Assembly (NCBI RefSeq): GCF_001949145.1
Contig: NW_019091436.1
Coordinates: forward strand, 1,101,006 to 1,165,005
Source of the DNA: Acanthaster planci
Lineage: Eukaryota; Echinodermata; Asteroidea; Valvatida; Acanthasteridae
DNA length: 64,000 nt
Direction of reading: 5' to 3'
Below the pieces are notes generated by a model that saw only the letters and a program-made list of their open reading frames with translations, was not told the DNA's origin and searched no databases. The first letter of the stretch is position 1. Every line of letters begins with the position of its first letter. The translations under genes and the position numbers were made by a program. This document shows, piece by piece, positions 44,401 to 59,400 of this stretch.

Positions 44401-47400
44401 AAACAGATGTCTTTATTGAAATTGTTATCAATTTTTTTTTCAATTCCAAGGAGGGTGTTATCATCGTTTCTTGTATTTTGGCACTTTCAGTTCCTGATAG
44501 AAATTTGCATCATATCTTGGTTGTCAAATTCAACATTCAGCATTTAGTCACCTTTTGTTGATTTGCTTGTGTGCCAAACCATATTATTGTCTGTATTTTG
44601 TCTGAAGATGCTAGTAATTGTTACTAATTTTTGTTTTCCATTTCTTTTTAAAAAATTACTTCAATGTATGGGAAGGTCTTTATAAAAAACATAAGAAATT
44701 TGGTTGTTGATTCGAAATTTGTGTATATCTTTATTGAACATAATTACCTTTTCAATTTGTGATCTCATGAAATGAACTGAACTTGAGTTACATTGATAAA
44801 GAGAAGTGAATCTAAATACTTTACATAAATTTGATACAATATTGAGTGCACTACATGTATTTTGTAACATTGCCCATCAGAGCCAGTCCGCCAACAATTG
44901 CTGCATAGCTGCATGCAACATCTAAAAAAGTAGGCAGTTAGGCACAGACCTACATGTATTCAAACATTGACCGAGGCAGGACAGGTCATCAGAGCGCATC
45001 AGTTGCTAAGGCAACGCCACATGAAAGCAAAAGTCACATCAGCATTTTGTATGAGCATAAACGTCATCTTTTGTGCAGCTTCGAGAAAAGCTTTTAAAGA
45101 GACAGTGAAAACTATGGCTCCAATACATAGATTCCTGAGTGTTGATTTGAATACTGAACAGAGATGTTATCAGAGAAAAACGTGTATATATGTACTTGAT
45201 TAGAAATACATGTACATGTAGTAATGAAGTAAACAGCCAGGATGATTTTCCATTGAGTGGATTGAATGGATTTTCATATGGTGGTTCTGACATATTTGTT
45301 GGACATAGTTTAAACTTTGACACCTGCAGAGCCTAAATACATATCGAGAAGAGAAAAGTTTAGCAGTTTCTGGAAAATGAATAAAGTGTCAGTCAGCCTC
45401 TGTCATGACTCTTGGGAAAACTGGATAATATCAGAGGTGAGATTCATGGAGCTTTGTTGAAAACCATGGTCCGTAAAAGTTAATGGTGGCAACAGGATTT
45501 CATTTTACTTCTTGCACAGTTTTTTCCCTGCCTTGATCAAGTTGTGTTTTCTTTTCACCGTGGTCCATTTCCTATCCCAAACAGGCCATCACAAATACAT
45601 CTTTCACAATTGAAGGCACAGATAGAGTGATATCAGAATTACTTATATGAGAATCTAGCACCCGTCAGAACTTGGCTTTTCTCAGGGATAGGTGTGTTTA
45701 ACTAAATCCTTTGTTTAGCGACACTGATTGGCAGTCAGCCGTGGGCTTTTGTATGAGGTGTTTCGTGCAAGGCGAATGACTGAAATGCATAAATACATCA
45801 GTGCCTGGCTTTTCCGCCCTCTCACATGACACTACGAACATCTAACAAAAGAAACACAGTACACTAACAATGAGAGTCCATTGTTATTGCTCTATGCTTC
45901 TTTTGTTAGGTGTTCATAGTATGATCAGTTCACAACGGAGACCGTCACAACAATTTCTGTTAGTTTCTGTAGCAGCATGGCTGAATATGTGCTAAACTTG
46001 GCTGCTGTACCATTGTCTGCGTTGTCAGAAATATCACTCTACAAAGGGGTCTGAGAGTGCTTTGAACAAATGAACTTATGGGAAGAAAGTTTCACAAACC
46101 TTGTACAAATCTTGTAGTGAAAGTCCAACTTAATAAATTATTGTTGCTCTCTCATCATTTTAAAACGGAGGATTTTTAGGGCCTGAAATAATCCCACACC
46201 TAGGACGAATCCATCTGGAAACGATCCTACAATGAAAGCAACAATAAAAAGGAGAATGGGACATAAGCAGACAAATGATATTGTGGTGAATAGGAGCAGC
46301 AGAGGTGTAATGTCCATTACAAATTGGTCTAGTTTTTCACTTCTCAAACAAGTACACCTAACACCAAGCTCCCTTGAGTGAAATGCATTTCTAATTGCAC
46401 AATGCACAATTGCAATTGCACCATTGCACAATCTCACCTCAAAGGTGAAATGACTACAACTGATGATTGGTGATAGATGTCCAAGCACTGGTGATTTTAC
46501 AGTTAATTTTTTTGTTTGCTTTAACCACTTGAGCACCAATTTTGTAAACACCTGATGAACTAATATAAATTAATGTTGCATATTAAGCCCAACCAAAAGC
46601 ATCCAATTGATATAGGACTGTGGCATCTTTTCCTAGCGATAAATAATTAAGGTCAGATTATTGGCTGGTTTGTGGTCTGAATGAAAGTCAGGGATCATGT
46701 GGCTCGAAGAGTTTTTGTCCAATGTTCCCGCTGGATTCCAGGCTGTGGGAATGTCTCAAGTAAAAGCCATGCCATCCACATTCATCATCCGTCCACTGAA
46801 CCTCCTGAGGAAAAAGTGGAGTGAAACTTGGCAATTCTTTTCAGCAGCCATGAGTAAAAGGTAGATAAAATTTCATTTTGACAAAGAGCTACTGGCGTCA
46901 CATCCAAAACCTAGAAGAGCACAGTGAGGATCACTCATGAAAGGGATCATCCTCTCATCATTCACAGCGGCTTCCTGTGGACCCTCAAGACTTCCATTAT
47001 TCAGTCAAAAGTGACAGCTGGAACTTGCTATGAAGGCCCATGATGTTCAACCTGGCTGACAGCATGTATGCGGCATGTACCCTCTACGTATCTGTCTTTC
47101 TTTACACTGGTCAAAAAGGGTGCGTCTTATTAGTCTCAACCAATATGAAGTCCATCACAAAACAACAGCTTTTTCCCATGACAGCAATTAAGCAATTGCA
47201 ACAGATGCCGTATTTCGTAGGAAGAAGCTGAACGAGACATTTAATAAGGAAACAAATGTGCCCTTGGCCAGTCTTTCATCCATCATGTCATCCGTTTCAG
47301 ACAGGATCAGGAAAACAGACTCTGACAATGCCTGAGCCAAAGGCAATGAACATAATCAGTATTCATTCCCCTAAGCTGACTGAAACACTGGCCAAACACT

Positions 47401-50400
47401 ATTCCCATTCATACCCCTATTGAGTCACATAGAACAAGGATTTTTCTTCGACAGTTTTATTTCATTTTTTTTCAAGCTCCCTTCCAGCCCTCTCAAGGGG
47501 CAGTCTCCTCATGGAGATTGAGATGTGCGTGGCATGTTTAACGAGTGAGGCGATATACAGCCAGACAGTGCTTTATCAACTGTTTTAGACTGGTCACCTG
47601 ACAGGCTCTCAACAATAATGGCTGGAACTGTCTTAGGTATTCATGAATTGAACCTAAGACTTACAGAGGCAGACTAGGTTTGTTCTTTGCAGTAGTGTGC
47701 ATGAAATTATTGATTTTCATGGACATTTTGCAAGCTAATTTCCATTCGACCTTGTCAAACTAACCTGACTTCTGAAGAAATTTTGAATTTGGGCTTGTCA
47801 ACAATTGACAATGGTCAGAGCAAAAGGAAAGGTTGGGGTACATTAGTCGTTAGAACACCCCCTCAAAGCAGCCTCTAATTACTACAGGCCAAATATACTT
47901 TCCTTTTGTCTTCCATCATGTGTCATATCAAGCACTTGAGTATCTTTCAATGCATTTGCTAACAATTGGCCAATAGTTGAGGCCAACTGACTTTCAGAAA
48001 TAATACAAATTGGTGAACTGTGCCAAGATATCTAGAATTTTTACAAACCTCTGCTGTAGGTTTTTCTTTTGCTTTCGCTTCTAAGAAACTGTATCCAACA
48101 TCACAAGAATTGAAAGAGGATGTTTTTACGCATTTTTGTTCATTTTTCAGTTTCATTTGCTACTGTTATGTCTATTTATTCTTTCTACTACTTATTCGTT
48201 TCTAATATACAATCATTAGTGCTAAGAATATGGATGGATAAAACACAGTTATTAAAAAATACTCAAAAAATATGAGTAACTATACAGTTAGCAAATTTAT
48301 AACTACTGCAAAACTACTAAATTAAGATATACATGCACTTATACAATGAAAACATGCCCCACAAGTATTTTTCCAAATTAGGAAGAGACAAAATCTAATC
48401 TAGGGTTCACTGGACTATTGTGCACTATTGTCAGTTTGATGCCTGAGTTGGACAGGAAACCAGGGAGGGAAAACAGTTATACCGAAACCTTGGAATAAAA
48501 CTGTTTTGTACACTGTTTTTTGGCAAAAAAAAAGACTAAACTGCCTTTGGTAGTGCAAATCATTCTGCCTGTGGGTATTTCTTATGCAAGTATAGTACCC
48601 CATGGTTAAGCTTGTGGTTGGTAGTAGATAGTATACCACAGTGTTCACAGTGATTCATTCGGGCATATAGAGTTCTGATATTGAGTTGTTCCATTTCCAG
48701 CTCATTGAATTTATCAGGGATGGCAATTGACCCTTGACAAAAAGGAAGTTCTTTGGGGGGTGCTGTTTTGCTTCCCCCAAAAGCATGTAAACAGCCTCAC
48801 CACTCAAAAAGATTGTAAAAGGTTAAGCAATTCACATTCAAATGTTTGAATTTTTTGACCCTCCCCCTAAACAACTGTGCACCCCTTAAAATTTGGCTCT
48901 GACTCTCCCCTTGATGACTTTGTCCTGACTCTGAAGCCCAAGTTCTGTTCCATTTTTAAATTTTCACTTTTACGCAATTTTCCAAATTAGGAAGGCAGAT
49001 GGCTTAGATTTGTGTGCATTTGTTTCGCAAGCTTCATAGATAAATGCAGTCAGGTGTCTAATTGATGTAAATCTCTAGTAGTGAGTAGTTGAATGATCTG
49101 GTAGTGCATGTGTACACCCACTTATAGCCGCTGGCGAATGGGAACTGAAAGGAAAACTGATGGATAATGGATATATGTAAGCCCAATCTGCCACAGCTTG
49201 CCAATGATCATACGTAATATATGCCCTGGGCATATGCAACAAGCAACTCAATGCCCTCATGCCCACCTCTGGCTTTGTAAATGGACTGAAATATGGATTG
49301 CCATTCTGTCATCTTTTCTTCACACTCAAAGCCATTTCAATGGGCTTCGTATAGTGGAAAATAAGAACTGTTCTCCTCTACATATGTGCCGGTTTCAGGC
49401 ATCGATCATCAGTGGAACCTTTCAGGTTCATGTACAATAACTAGGAGTGTAGATTTGGATGGCATGGTAGGCCTATCCATTGTTTGGTAGAATTTATTTG
49501 AGGGGAGTGACTTTAAAAGTAAAGGGGGGGGATCATCAATATGTCAGTGACTTGGCACATGTTTCGGTTTGGATGTTGAAGTTGAAAAGGTTTTTAATGG
49601 TTTACATGTAAAAGATGATAATAAAGACCTTTTTTGCCGGTTTCAGTTTTTCGTTGTAGCTGCTCAGACTTGAATCAAACTGTGGCTTGAGATTAAAGTG
49701 AAACTTTAACAACCTGGATGAAAAATGGTCTGGAATGTTTTCAAGGTTAGTTGTCACATAAATTATGTGAAATCAAACACTGCTGCCTACCTCTAAAAGG
49801 ATATTGAGTTTTTCCTCTAGGAAGGTATTTCTTTGAACTTTATAACAGGTACTGAAGAGTTTACATCAAAATCACTATCATCATTGGAGACGTTCTGTTT
49901 GCCACTTTAAATGAATGTGACAATTCAGTTTTGCTTGAACTTAGAAGAGTAGAGTTTCCTTGGTTTTTTTCATAACAGGAATTGTCTTGGTTAGTTTGCA
50001 TGGCCAGTGCATCCAAACAAAACCCTGGGGCTGTCTCAGCAGCTTCAACTTGCCTTTGAGTACATTTCTTAGTCCTATATAAACTGGAGTCGTAGGAATG
50101 CCATTCTGTAGCTGGACTTCGAGGGTTAAAATAAAATTAGAGACAAAAGTATGTGGCACCCGAATTGTATCATTATTTGATAGCATTATTTCTAGAGGTA
50201 TTTGTACTTTTGGCCCAGGAGGAAAAACAGTCACAAAGTACATTGCACCTCAGCAACCTGAATGCGGACTAATCCTATTATGTGTATTTCCTTGTGCATC
50301 ATGAAACAGCTCATGCACAGAAGTACAATAACTCTAAATTCAAAAGGGTAAATCCTTAGTCAGCCCTTAATTAATGCATGCTGCAGTGGTCACGCGCAAG

Positions 50401-53400
50401 TTTGCCTTCTGCTACTATTGCTGTTAGGGAGGACTTGCACCCGTTGACTAACAATTGTCATGGGTTTCAATTATGGAGGATGAAAAGAGGCCATCTGCTT
50501 TTCTGCTACCAGAATAGTAGGAAAGAAGATTTTTGACATTTCTACTTTTCTGCTCCCTCAAAAGCAGAATGACCATTTTATTGAAATGCATTTTTCTACT
50601 TCTCTGCTTTTTTGCTGCTACAAGGGTAGTTTTACTTTTCTTCTTTTTGATGGTGGCTGAAAAGTGGCCATCTGCTTTTTTTCCTGTCAGACAAGGAAAG
50701 TGGATTCAACGTTTTGACGATAACCGTGAATTCAACTTTTCTGCTTTTGTGATACCGGAAAAGCAGATTTTACAAAGGTGGCCGAAAAGTGGCCATCTGC
50801 TTTCTGTCCTCAATGGGCCGTGAATGGGGTCATGAACTGGTAGGTTACAACCATTTCCGTTCTGGGGGAGTGAAGACATATAGAAACCAATACTTAATAT
50901 GCTTGCTTTGGACCAATCCCATACGGCAGTATCAGTGTCGCTGTGAGGCAGAGAAAACAGCATCTCAAAGGCAATACAGTTTTACAACTATCATCCAATA
51001 GACACACAAGCTTGCTTGGGCCAAGGAAAACGTGAACGTTTCATCATAAAAGATAGGGTGGACTGTAATGATTGGTTTATATGTCTTCAATCCCTAAGAA
51101 GGGAAATGGTCATAACCTGAGGTTCACGACCCCGTTCACGGCCCTTGGAAGGCAGAAAAGCAGATGGCCACTTTTTGTCCTCCATAGTTTGAATATGAGA
51201 TTCAACTTACAACACCCCCTGCCCCTATAACTCAACCCCAATTTTTATAACAAGAGAAATCATCCTCTCCATGCAGTAGCAGCCAGAACAGTTGGTAAAA
51301 GGTCCCTTATTGATGCTATCCCCTCCTTTCCCCGCCCCCTCCCCCCACTCTACAAAAATATCATGAACTAAATATCCTGTCTAGAGAAAGGATAAATAAA
51401 TGTCTGATGCTCTAGGCCTAAATTCATTCCAGTAGAACATTAGACATGTATGTTTGAATTTTGGAAGGTTGTGTTCAGGGATTTGTAGACATGGATCTGT
51501 CTGTCTTTTCTTTTAAAAAACATCAGATGACATCATCAAATCTGTTTCCCAAAATCAATACCCAAAAACCTGTCATCTTTCCATCTGATCAGTGGGTCGT
51601 AGTCTTTGGGCTTCCGTCTCTCTCTCTTGTGCCACATTTTCAGGTTTTTGTTTTTCTTTGTGTTTTGACAGGATGGTGTTCCCCAAAGACAATTTTGTGA
51701 AATGACCACCAGTAAGCCAGATGGATCAACTGGTATGTAAGTCTGAATGACAAAAAGTTACCGTGAACCTCCAAGATGTCCATAATCCAACACCTATATA
51801 GATTGCAGGAAGATATTGCATGACGTAACAAAGTTGTTTTTTTGTTTGCCGTCCTATAATTTCGTTTAGTTCCATCATTTCTTGGCTTGGTGAAATTAAG
51901 TAGTAATCAATATGCTAATCTACCAATGCATTGCTGGAAGTTTGTTATTCTTTATTTGCTGGTGCTGAAGAGAAAATTCCAATGGAATTTGGTTTCTGTA
52001 TTAAGATTTTCTTCCCCTGCATGTTATGTGTTCATCATCCTCATTTCAAAAGGATTACTTTCATCCTACTAATATCTTTCGTCCCACTGAAATTTTATCC
52101 ACCCTGGTTTTATTCGGCCTGATGAATTACTTTCATTTTTTCAGCGTTCCTTCACCCCACTTACGTCTCTTACCGGTACAATCAGGTTTTATATAATACT
52201 GTGAAAGTCATCCTCTGGAACAAGGATAATAAGTAGATGAAATGCAGGACCAAAGAGTCTTAACACAGTAGCAAAACACCATCAGAATTTCCTTGCAGAG
52301 TAAAGACTAAGAATCTTGATCTGGTGATGGTGAGCTTAGCATATGGATGACTACTTATTTAAATGAGCCTATGTATATATTTCTCTCTTTGATGAAAGTG
52401 AAAAAGTAAAATTGTGGTCTAAAATGTAGAACTGGGTCAAATGGTGTGGACAGCAAATTTGTACAGAACCATTCTGTTAGACGAAAGTAAAGTATTAGTC
52501 ACAAAAATGTACCAAAACAGGTAATAAAGTTGATTGTTATTACAGTCATATGATTCAGTGTTGCTCAGCCCGGTCGTAGCTTTCATAACTTTCTACCCGG
52601 ATTGGCATATATCATCAGTTTTGTTTCTACATTTTCAGTTGGCCATTGATCTGCTTGGTGCTTTTCAGAATGCATCATGCAGATTGATAGAGGTTTCTGC
52701 CATGAAAAGGGACTGTATAGTGTTGTATTGAAATTGTGGGTTAAAATAACCATTACTCATCAAGCAGTGATTCCTGATTGGCCTTTGCTAGGATGGTCTT
52801 AGATTCAGCAGGTGGCAGAAGTGAAAATGCACGGACAGAAATGGCCACCAGCCTCCCCTGACAGAACATTGTTAATTTGTCATTCTGTCAATTCAGTAAC
52901 AAAACCAACAGCTGTGCAGAGATTTAAAATGGGTAATACTAGACAATTTCTCTTTAAATCAAAGGGTTGTATACATTGTCCTTTTTCAAAATAAGACAGC
53001 TTCGGAAAACATTTTTTGTACTTCATTTGCAAAGCTAAGAAAAAAGGGAGGATTTCTATTCTAATTAACCATACCTGAACAAAAACCTGAATTGTTCACT
53101 TTCATTCTTTGTTTGGTTTATCGCACATTAGAATTATGCCACAACCCATTTAGGCCTCCACGTGATGTCCATGACAGACCAAGCAAACCCAAAAATGTCA
53201 GGATGACAGACTACAACAAGAATATCCAGCCATCAGATGCATTGTCAGAGGTTCAGCAGTACACCTGTGTCAACATCACATTTAATTTGGAAGAATATGG
53301 TAAGCAGGGAAAAGAGGTGGATTAAGTTTGCAGTAATAAGTTAAATCCTTCTTTCTGCTGGACACAGAATAGTCAAACATTTTTGTCAACTCCAAATGAA

Positions 53401-56400
53401 TTGTTGGGAGAGTAATGTGAACATCAGTGGGCCCCAAGATGGACCAAGAGAGGGCACAATTTTCCCAGCAACAGGGGCTCCTTTGGTAACAACTGCACTT
53501 AGCTGGTTCAAAAATGACACACTGCTACCAACAAAATAAACTCTCTCCACCGTACCACTGCTTCGATCGATTTGCTCAAAGGGGATAGAGATAGCATAAC
53601 CTCAACACAAAGTGCTTCAGAAATATCAGCCTCAAGACCAGCTTGATGCACATTTAGTTTTCTTGTACACATCAATCTCGATTAGATTTCTGACAGTGCT
53701 AGAATTTTTAATCACCTGTTTACACCTCTGATCTTTTTTTTATCAAAAGCCGCACGTAATATAAAAGGGCTGCAGTTCTCGTTACGGTCAATGTCAATAA
53801 TTGACATGAACAAGTTCTACTGCTTCAACTTGAATTTCAGCGAGACCGGCCTGAACTATTTTGCAGTTTTGGATACAAATGACAATCAGGTAAACAACCA
53901 ACACTGCTTTCTCATTCAGAAACGGATCAGGGAGGGGCACCTCATCTGATTCACAGTGCCTCCTTTTTTGTTGTGGGGGAGATACCTCTCCTTTTGCTCC
54001 ATTTTTTTCTTTGTTGACAACATGGTTACTATGTTTAAATAACCAACTGGCATGTTTTGCTTCACCTCTATTTTGGGCAGCCACATTCTTTGTAGATGCT
54101 CATCTCTGTTATTCCATTCAATCATCTATAGATAGTAGGACTTTCTGATTAGGGTAAGGGGACAGGTGTCAGCCAACTGTCTCAACCCAATGGCTTACAA
54201 TCCCTACCCAAATAAAATCTCGCGTCACAAAGGCCTTTATATCTCTGAATGGTTGGGTGTGGGTTTTAGTTCCTGGTTGCAGTGTGGCCTCTTTCTTTCC
54301 CTACAACCATTCATCATTCCCTTATGATAACCAATATTTAGGTATGAATCATCGCTGTCTGCTATTTATCAAGGTTTGTTTGTATTACCTCTTACAACAA
54401 ACACCATCCTGTGTTTTCAACAGACTTTATTAAGGGAAAATTGCAATTCAGACTACCGTGCTAGTTCGTTTTGACTTGAACATTTCCGGGAAAGTCGACT
54501 GTCAATTTGTATGCTGTCGACAATTAATTCAATAACATTGCGTGCCAAAGAGAATAGAATTAGAATGTGAATGATTCTTTCTCAAGAGTCTCAGTGAAAT
54601 TTCAATTTTTTCCCCCTAGCTAAGCACATTTTTAATGATATATGTTGGGTTTTCTGCTGGTTGTAAGTTCTAAATACTGTTCATTTTTACTCCAATTTAG
54701 GTGGATATAACCTTCTCATGCTTTTGTGGGTTGATGCCTGGTAGACAGTATGATGTTGGTGTACGAACAATGCCTGTGGATATTATTGGCAGCAGTCAAT
54801 ATGACACTATTGTAGTTATTCCTCATATTCCTCCCGGTATGTTCCCTTCATATCTCTGTTTTTTTTTTAGACCTGTTAATTAATAGCGGTTGAAATATAT
54901 GCCTGTCAATGTAGATTATGTTGTTTGAGTTTATAGTTGCTGTGTTGGAAATTCCTTATTGCATACTTTGTTTTGGTTTATATAAGGTAAACTGCTCTCA
55001 GGATTTGAAGTTAAGCTCTCAATTTGAAAAAAATTGAAAATTTTCTAGTTTGTTTTCTTACATATTTTTTGAAGTCCACTTTTTTGTGTAGACTAAGTCC
55101 CAAGCATAACAGAAGTTTACCTTCAAAGACAGTCACAGAATTCAATATGTTTCATTCTTCGTTTTGCCACGTGGATGGAGAATAACCAAAATCATTTCTG
55201 TATACAAGTCTTCATGATGGTTGTATTATAACAGCATTGCATAGGAGACAATAAGGTGACCAAATCTTTTTGTGGAGTTAACCATTTACTGAAAAGTAAA
55301 TGAAGAGGCTTTGAGAACCTGCTGTCTTCAAACACTTTTGCCATGATGTATTGAAAAATTTTGATGAGCATTATTTTATCCTTCACTTCATTAAACCGAG
55401 GCAGTGTTGGAGACAATTTGATGGGATGTACATATGGATATACAGGTGGAGTTGTGCATCTTTCTTAAATTTACTTGATTTCTTCAAGTAGGATGTGATT
55501 CTAGTATAAATCATTTTTTGTGCTTTGTTTAGGGTGTAACGATGCTACAAAAACAAAAGACGTCCGATGTCAAAAGAGTGCGGCAGGTAAAGTTGGAAAG
55601 TAATGGTAATTTTACTTAGGTTCCCAAAGGTCTTTTCTGTGATGATTTTTGAGCTGGAAAACAGAACACATTGAATTTTATGTTGCTGTGGTGTACCTAT
55701 GTTTCACACAGTGTTCAGTCTGGTCAACACAAATATTGTAAAATATTTTGAAACACTTATATTTCATCTATGTGAAAAGACTCTCACAAGACTTGAGATT
55801 TTCAAAAACTGACACAGAGAGATCAGACTGATGATCAAATTTTAAAACCCTCAACCTTTCATGTGTTACTAACAAACATAAGCGTGAAAATTCTTGACAT
55901 CTAAAATGCTACGAGCATTTCAGCTCTCAAATTAAATAAAGTATGCCCTCTTTGTCGCACCAGGAAATAATTTTGCTCGTACCATAAAGCCGTATGCTAT
56001 CAAAAGAGTGGCATGGGGAAGTTAGCTTTTACAAAAGGAAATGCCTCAAACTGAGTTGGACCCAAACATATGAGTGAGACATGTGTTTGGCAAAAATTTC
56101 TAGGAGCAAATGAAAACAAGATAAAAGGGGAAAGTTTGTTCAATTTGAAAAAAAGTTGAGTGTTCCCCTCTGGGTCCAGCACTGAGTGCGGGTGATGCTT
56201 CTTTAGTGATAGGCTGCGATATCCTTATGACATGTATTAACATTCAAGCAGTAATACCCAGGATCTTGTAATCATTCTAGACAACATGTGTCTCTCTTTC
56301 AGCACGATGGGCGCCAAACTGTGTGAACATCAAGCAGAACACCAGCACACTTGACTACCAGGGAGACTACGATATCATCGAAGTTGCCTTCGATGTGGCC

Positions 56401-59400
56401 CCAGATAGCTACTGCCTCGATGTTTATGATGTGTTTGTGTATCAAGATAAACCAGTCCAGCTGATCGATTTGTCTTTAATAGATATGGTAGGTTGATTTG
56501 AAGAACGAAATCTGATTCAACGTAGGAAACTTGCTTCTCTAGTAATGCAGATCCAAGTTTAGGGAAAGAGTTACATGTAATTAATGTGATTGGGTCCCAT
56601 TCAAAAGGACCACTGCCAAAAAAGAGAGGGGCAAACCAACACCTTAGCATGGACCTCATCAGGAAGGGATTTGAGCTCTTTCTGGGAAGGGGGAAGTACT
56701 TAGCAGCAAACACAGAAATCATTGGCAGTTAAAAGGGACAGTTTCACGGTATTTTCAACCAAATTTATTGCTATTCCTTTTCTGTTTTTAATTTTTTTTC
56801 TTTTTCCCATTTTTTTCCTTTGTCCTATTTTTCGGTTTTTTGGGGGGAGGGAGGGGTGGCAAGTGCACCCCTTGGCTCCCTCATGATGCCTAAGGGCCTC
56901 ATCACTAATGTGAATGTTCTTGGTATCCAGGCAAAGAGCTCTGGGGGACGAAGCACATTCAAACATGTCTGATTCAAACACAGATGCGTACATGTTTAAA
57001 ATGATTAAGTGACGTGATCTCATGACGGTAACTTTATCATCCCATTCAATGACTTTATTGCTGCTGGATACAGGCTTCTCCTGTATCTATGTTGGACATT
57101 TTATTCCCCGACGACATTTCTTCAGTGTTCTTATGTTTGTGATACAGAGCACCATGATAACTGTGAATCGGAGTTGCAATGAGCTACATGGTAGGAATGT
57201 GCCCTTCGTTATAGTTCATCTCAATTCCAAGCATTCCTCCCGAAGTGGAACTTCATGGCCTCTTGACAAAGAATTTTATATTGCCGTAAGTCATATTCAT
57301 TGTTCCAACATTACCCAGCCCAATCTGGAATAAACAGCAGTTCGGAGAGATCTGATTTGTTTCAGTTTTGCCTCAAAAGGTCAAATAAAATCAATTAAAT
57401 TTAAAAGTGCAGAAATGAACACTTTGTTATGTATGGGACTTGATTTAATATATAAAATTGGATGCCCCGTGATATCTTTTATTTACTCGTAAACTGAAAA
57501 CTACCAAAGAAGCGACAGTAAAGAATCTTTGTAGTAATAAAATGAATGTCGCCCTGTTAGGGTCTGTTTTAAAACTCGGCCTTATTTTGATTTAAGGTTT
57601 GTTCAACAGCTGTTGGTTGTGAAATGCTAATCTCTAAACACAAGCAACTGGTTTGGGTACAGTGTACTTCAGACTGATTTATGAAGACAATAAGAGGGCT
57701 GTTTTGAGTGTAAAAGCTTTATGCTCTTTCAGAAAGCTGCAGTTCTAGTTTAAGAGCATTCCTGTTTTAAGACCGTGGTGCTAAAATGCTAAGTCTCTTT
57801 ACTGACAAGATAGTTGCTCAATTGTTCTGCATTGTGCCTGCATGGAAAATATATGTGCATTGGAAGGAGTTTGTTTTAGTGTTCATATGTTATGTAGTTA
57901 GTTCTGAATGGTTGTTGAGCCAGGAATGGTCTTGATATTTATTCATATTTCATCAAACCCTTTTCCATAGATACAACCATATTCCTTCACATGCAAGAAA
58001 TGCAAGAATGCAGATGGATCAAACACAGGATGCAAACGGACTTTCACTAAGAATTTCAGTATAATTGGTAAGTTACTTAGTAAGGAATATAGCAGGATCT
58101 CAGAAGTGATCCTTATAAGTATGGAGATGCAGGCATCCCATAGACCCATAGAAACTATAAGAAATAGCAGAAAGTGTATTGTGTAAGCCATGTTTTGTAA
58201 GAGGAGGATATTTCGTATTGGTCTAATCCTGATTTGATTGGTGCAGAGAATCCATGCAAAGACAATCCATGTGGCCAACATGGACTGTGCAAGTCAGAAG
58301 CAGACCGTTACCACTGCGTGTGCTCACCAGGATATATGATGTGGAATGGTACTTGCTTAGGTAAGCATTGACAAATCTAGTGACTTTGCATTGTTCCTGA
58401 TGGCCCCCTTTAATGGTGGAAAGCATCGTGTTTGGTTTGGTCATACAGGAATGACGGTGACGGAACGTGCTCTGTATAACTACAGTCATCACAGTGTTAG
58501 CCAATGATAACCTCAACGTGGTCGTAGGGTTTGTCCATACACACCCCCCCAAACAACCCCACCCCAACCCCAGAAAATATAAAGAGAAGCTTAAAAGAGG
58601 AAAAGTGAATGGAGAAGCCAGGACACTCGAATGAAACTCTGCCACTCTTTGCAGATTGTGAAAAAAATTTCTATGAAACCCATGAAAAATTTCTCTGACA
58701 CTATTTGGCAGCACTCCTAGGTTCTTCTAAATCGGAATCACTATCTGTGCTGCGTATAATAGTACTTCTGTTATTGTTTACCATGTAGTGGACCCGTGTA
58801 GGAGTGGAATCAACTTCACCAATCCCTGTCAACATGGGGAGTGCAGTTACACACCAGCGAGAGACCACTACGTGTGTTATTGCAATGAGAACTATTTGAA
58901 TGTGGGGAAGACGTGCTTATGTAAGTTGGCATGATACGATGTTATGTAATAAACGATACAAATTGAGTTGTATCGATCGAGAGTAACATGCAGTGTGATA
59001 CAATTTGATGTGACATTGAAAATACAAACATTATGATATGATAGAATATGATACAGTATGATTTGATATGATACAAGTTGAAAAAATATATGACTGTACG
59101 GTATGGTATAGTACAGTATACTCAGGCATTAAGGGGCCACAGTATCAACTAGAGGGGCCATATCACAGGAACAAAATACATCTTTCATGCTTACGCTTGT
59201 TACTGATGGGGGGGGGCCCAGCTTCCTTCCGGGGGGGACAAGCTTCATACAGTACAATACAGCACAATGCAGTAGGTTGTGATATGATAACAGTCATTGG
59301 GTGAGCTTAAGGATGGGGCATTGATTTTTTTTCATCATTCCCGTAATTTCTTTGTCTCTGTAGCTGATCCATGTTCAAAAAACCCAGAGACGGGCACCAC

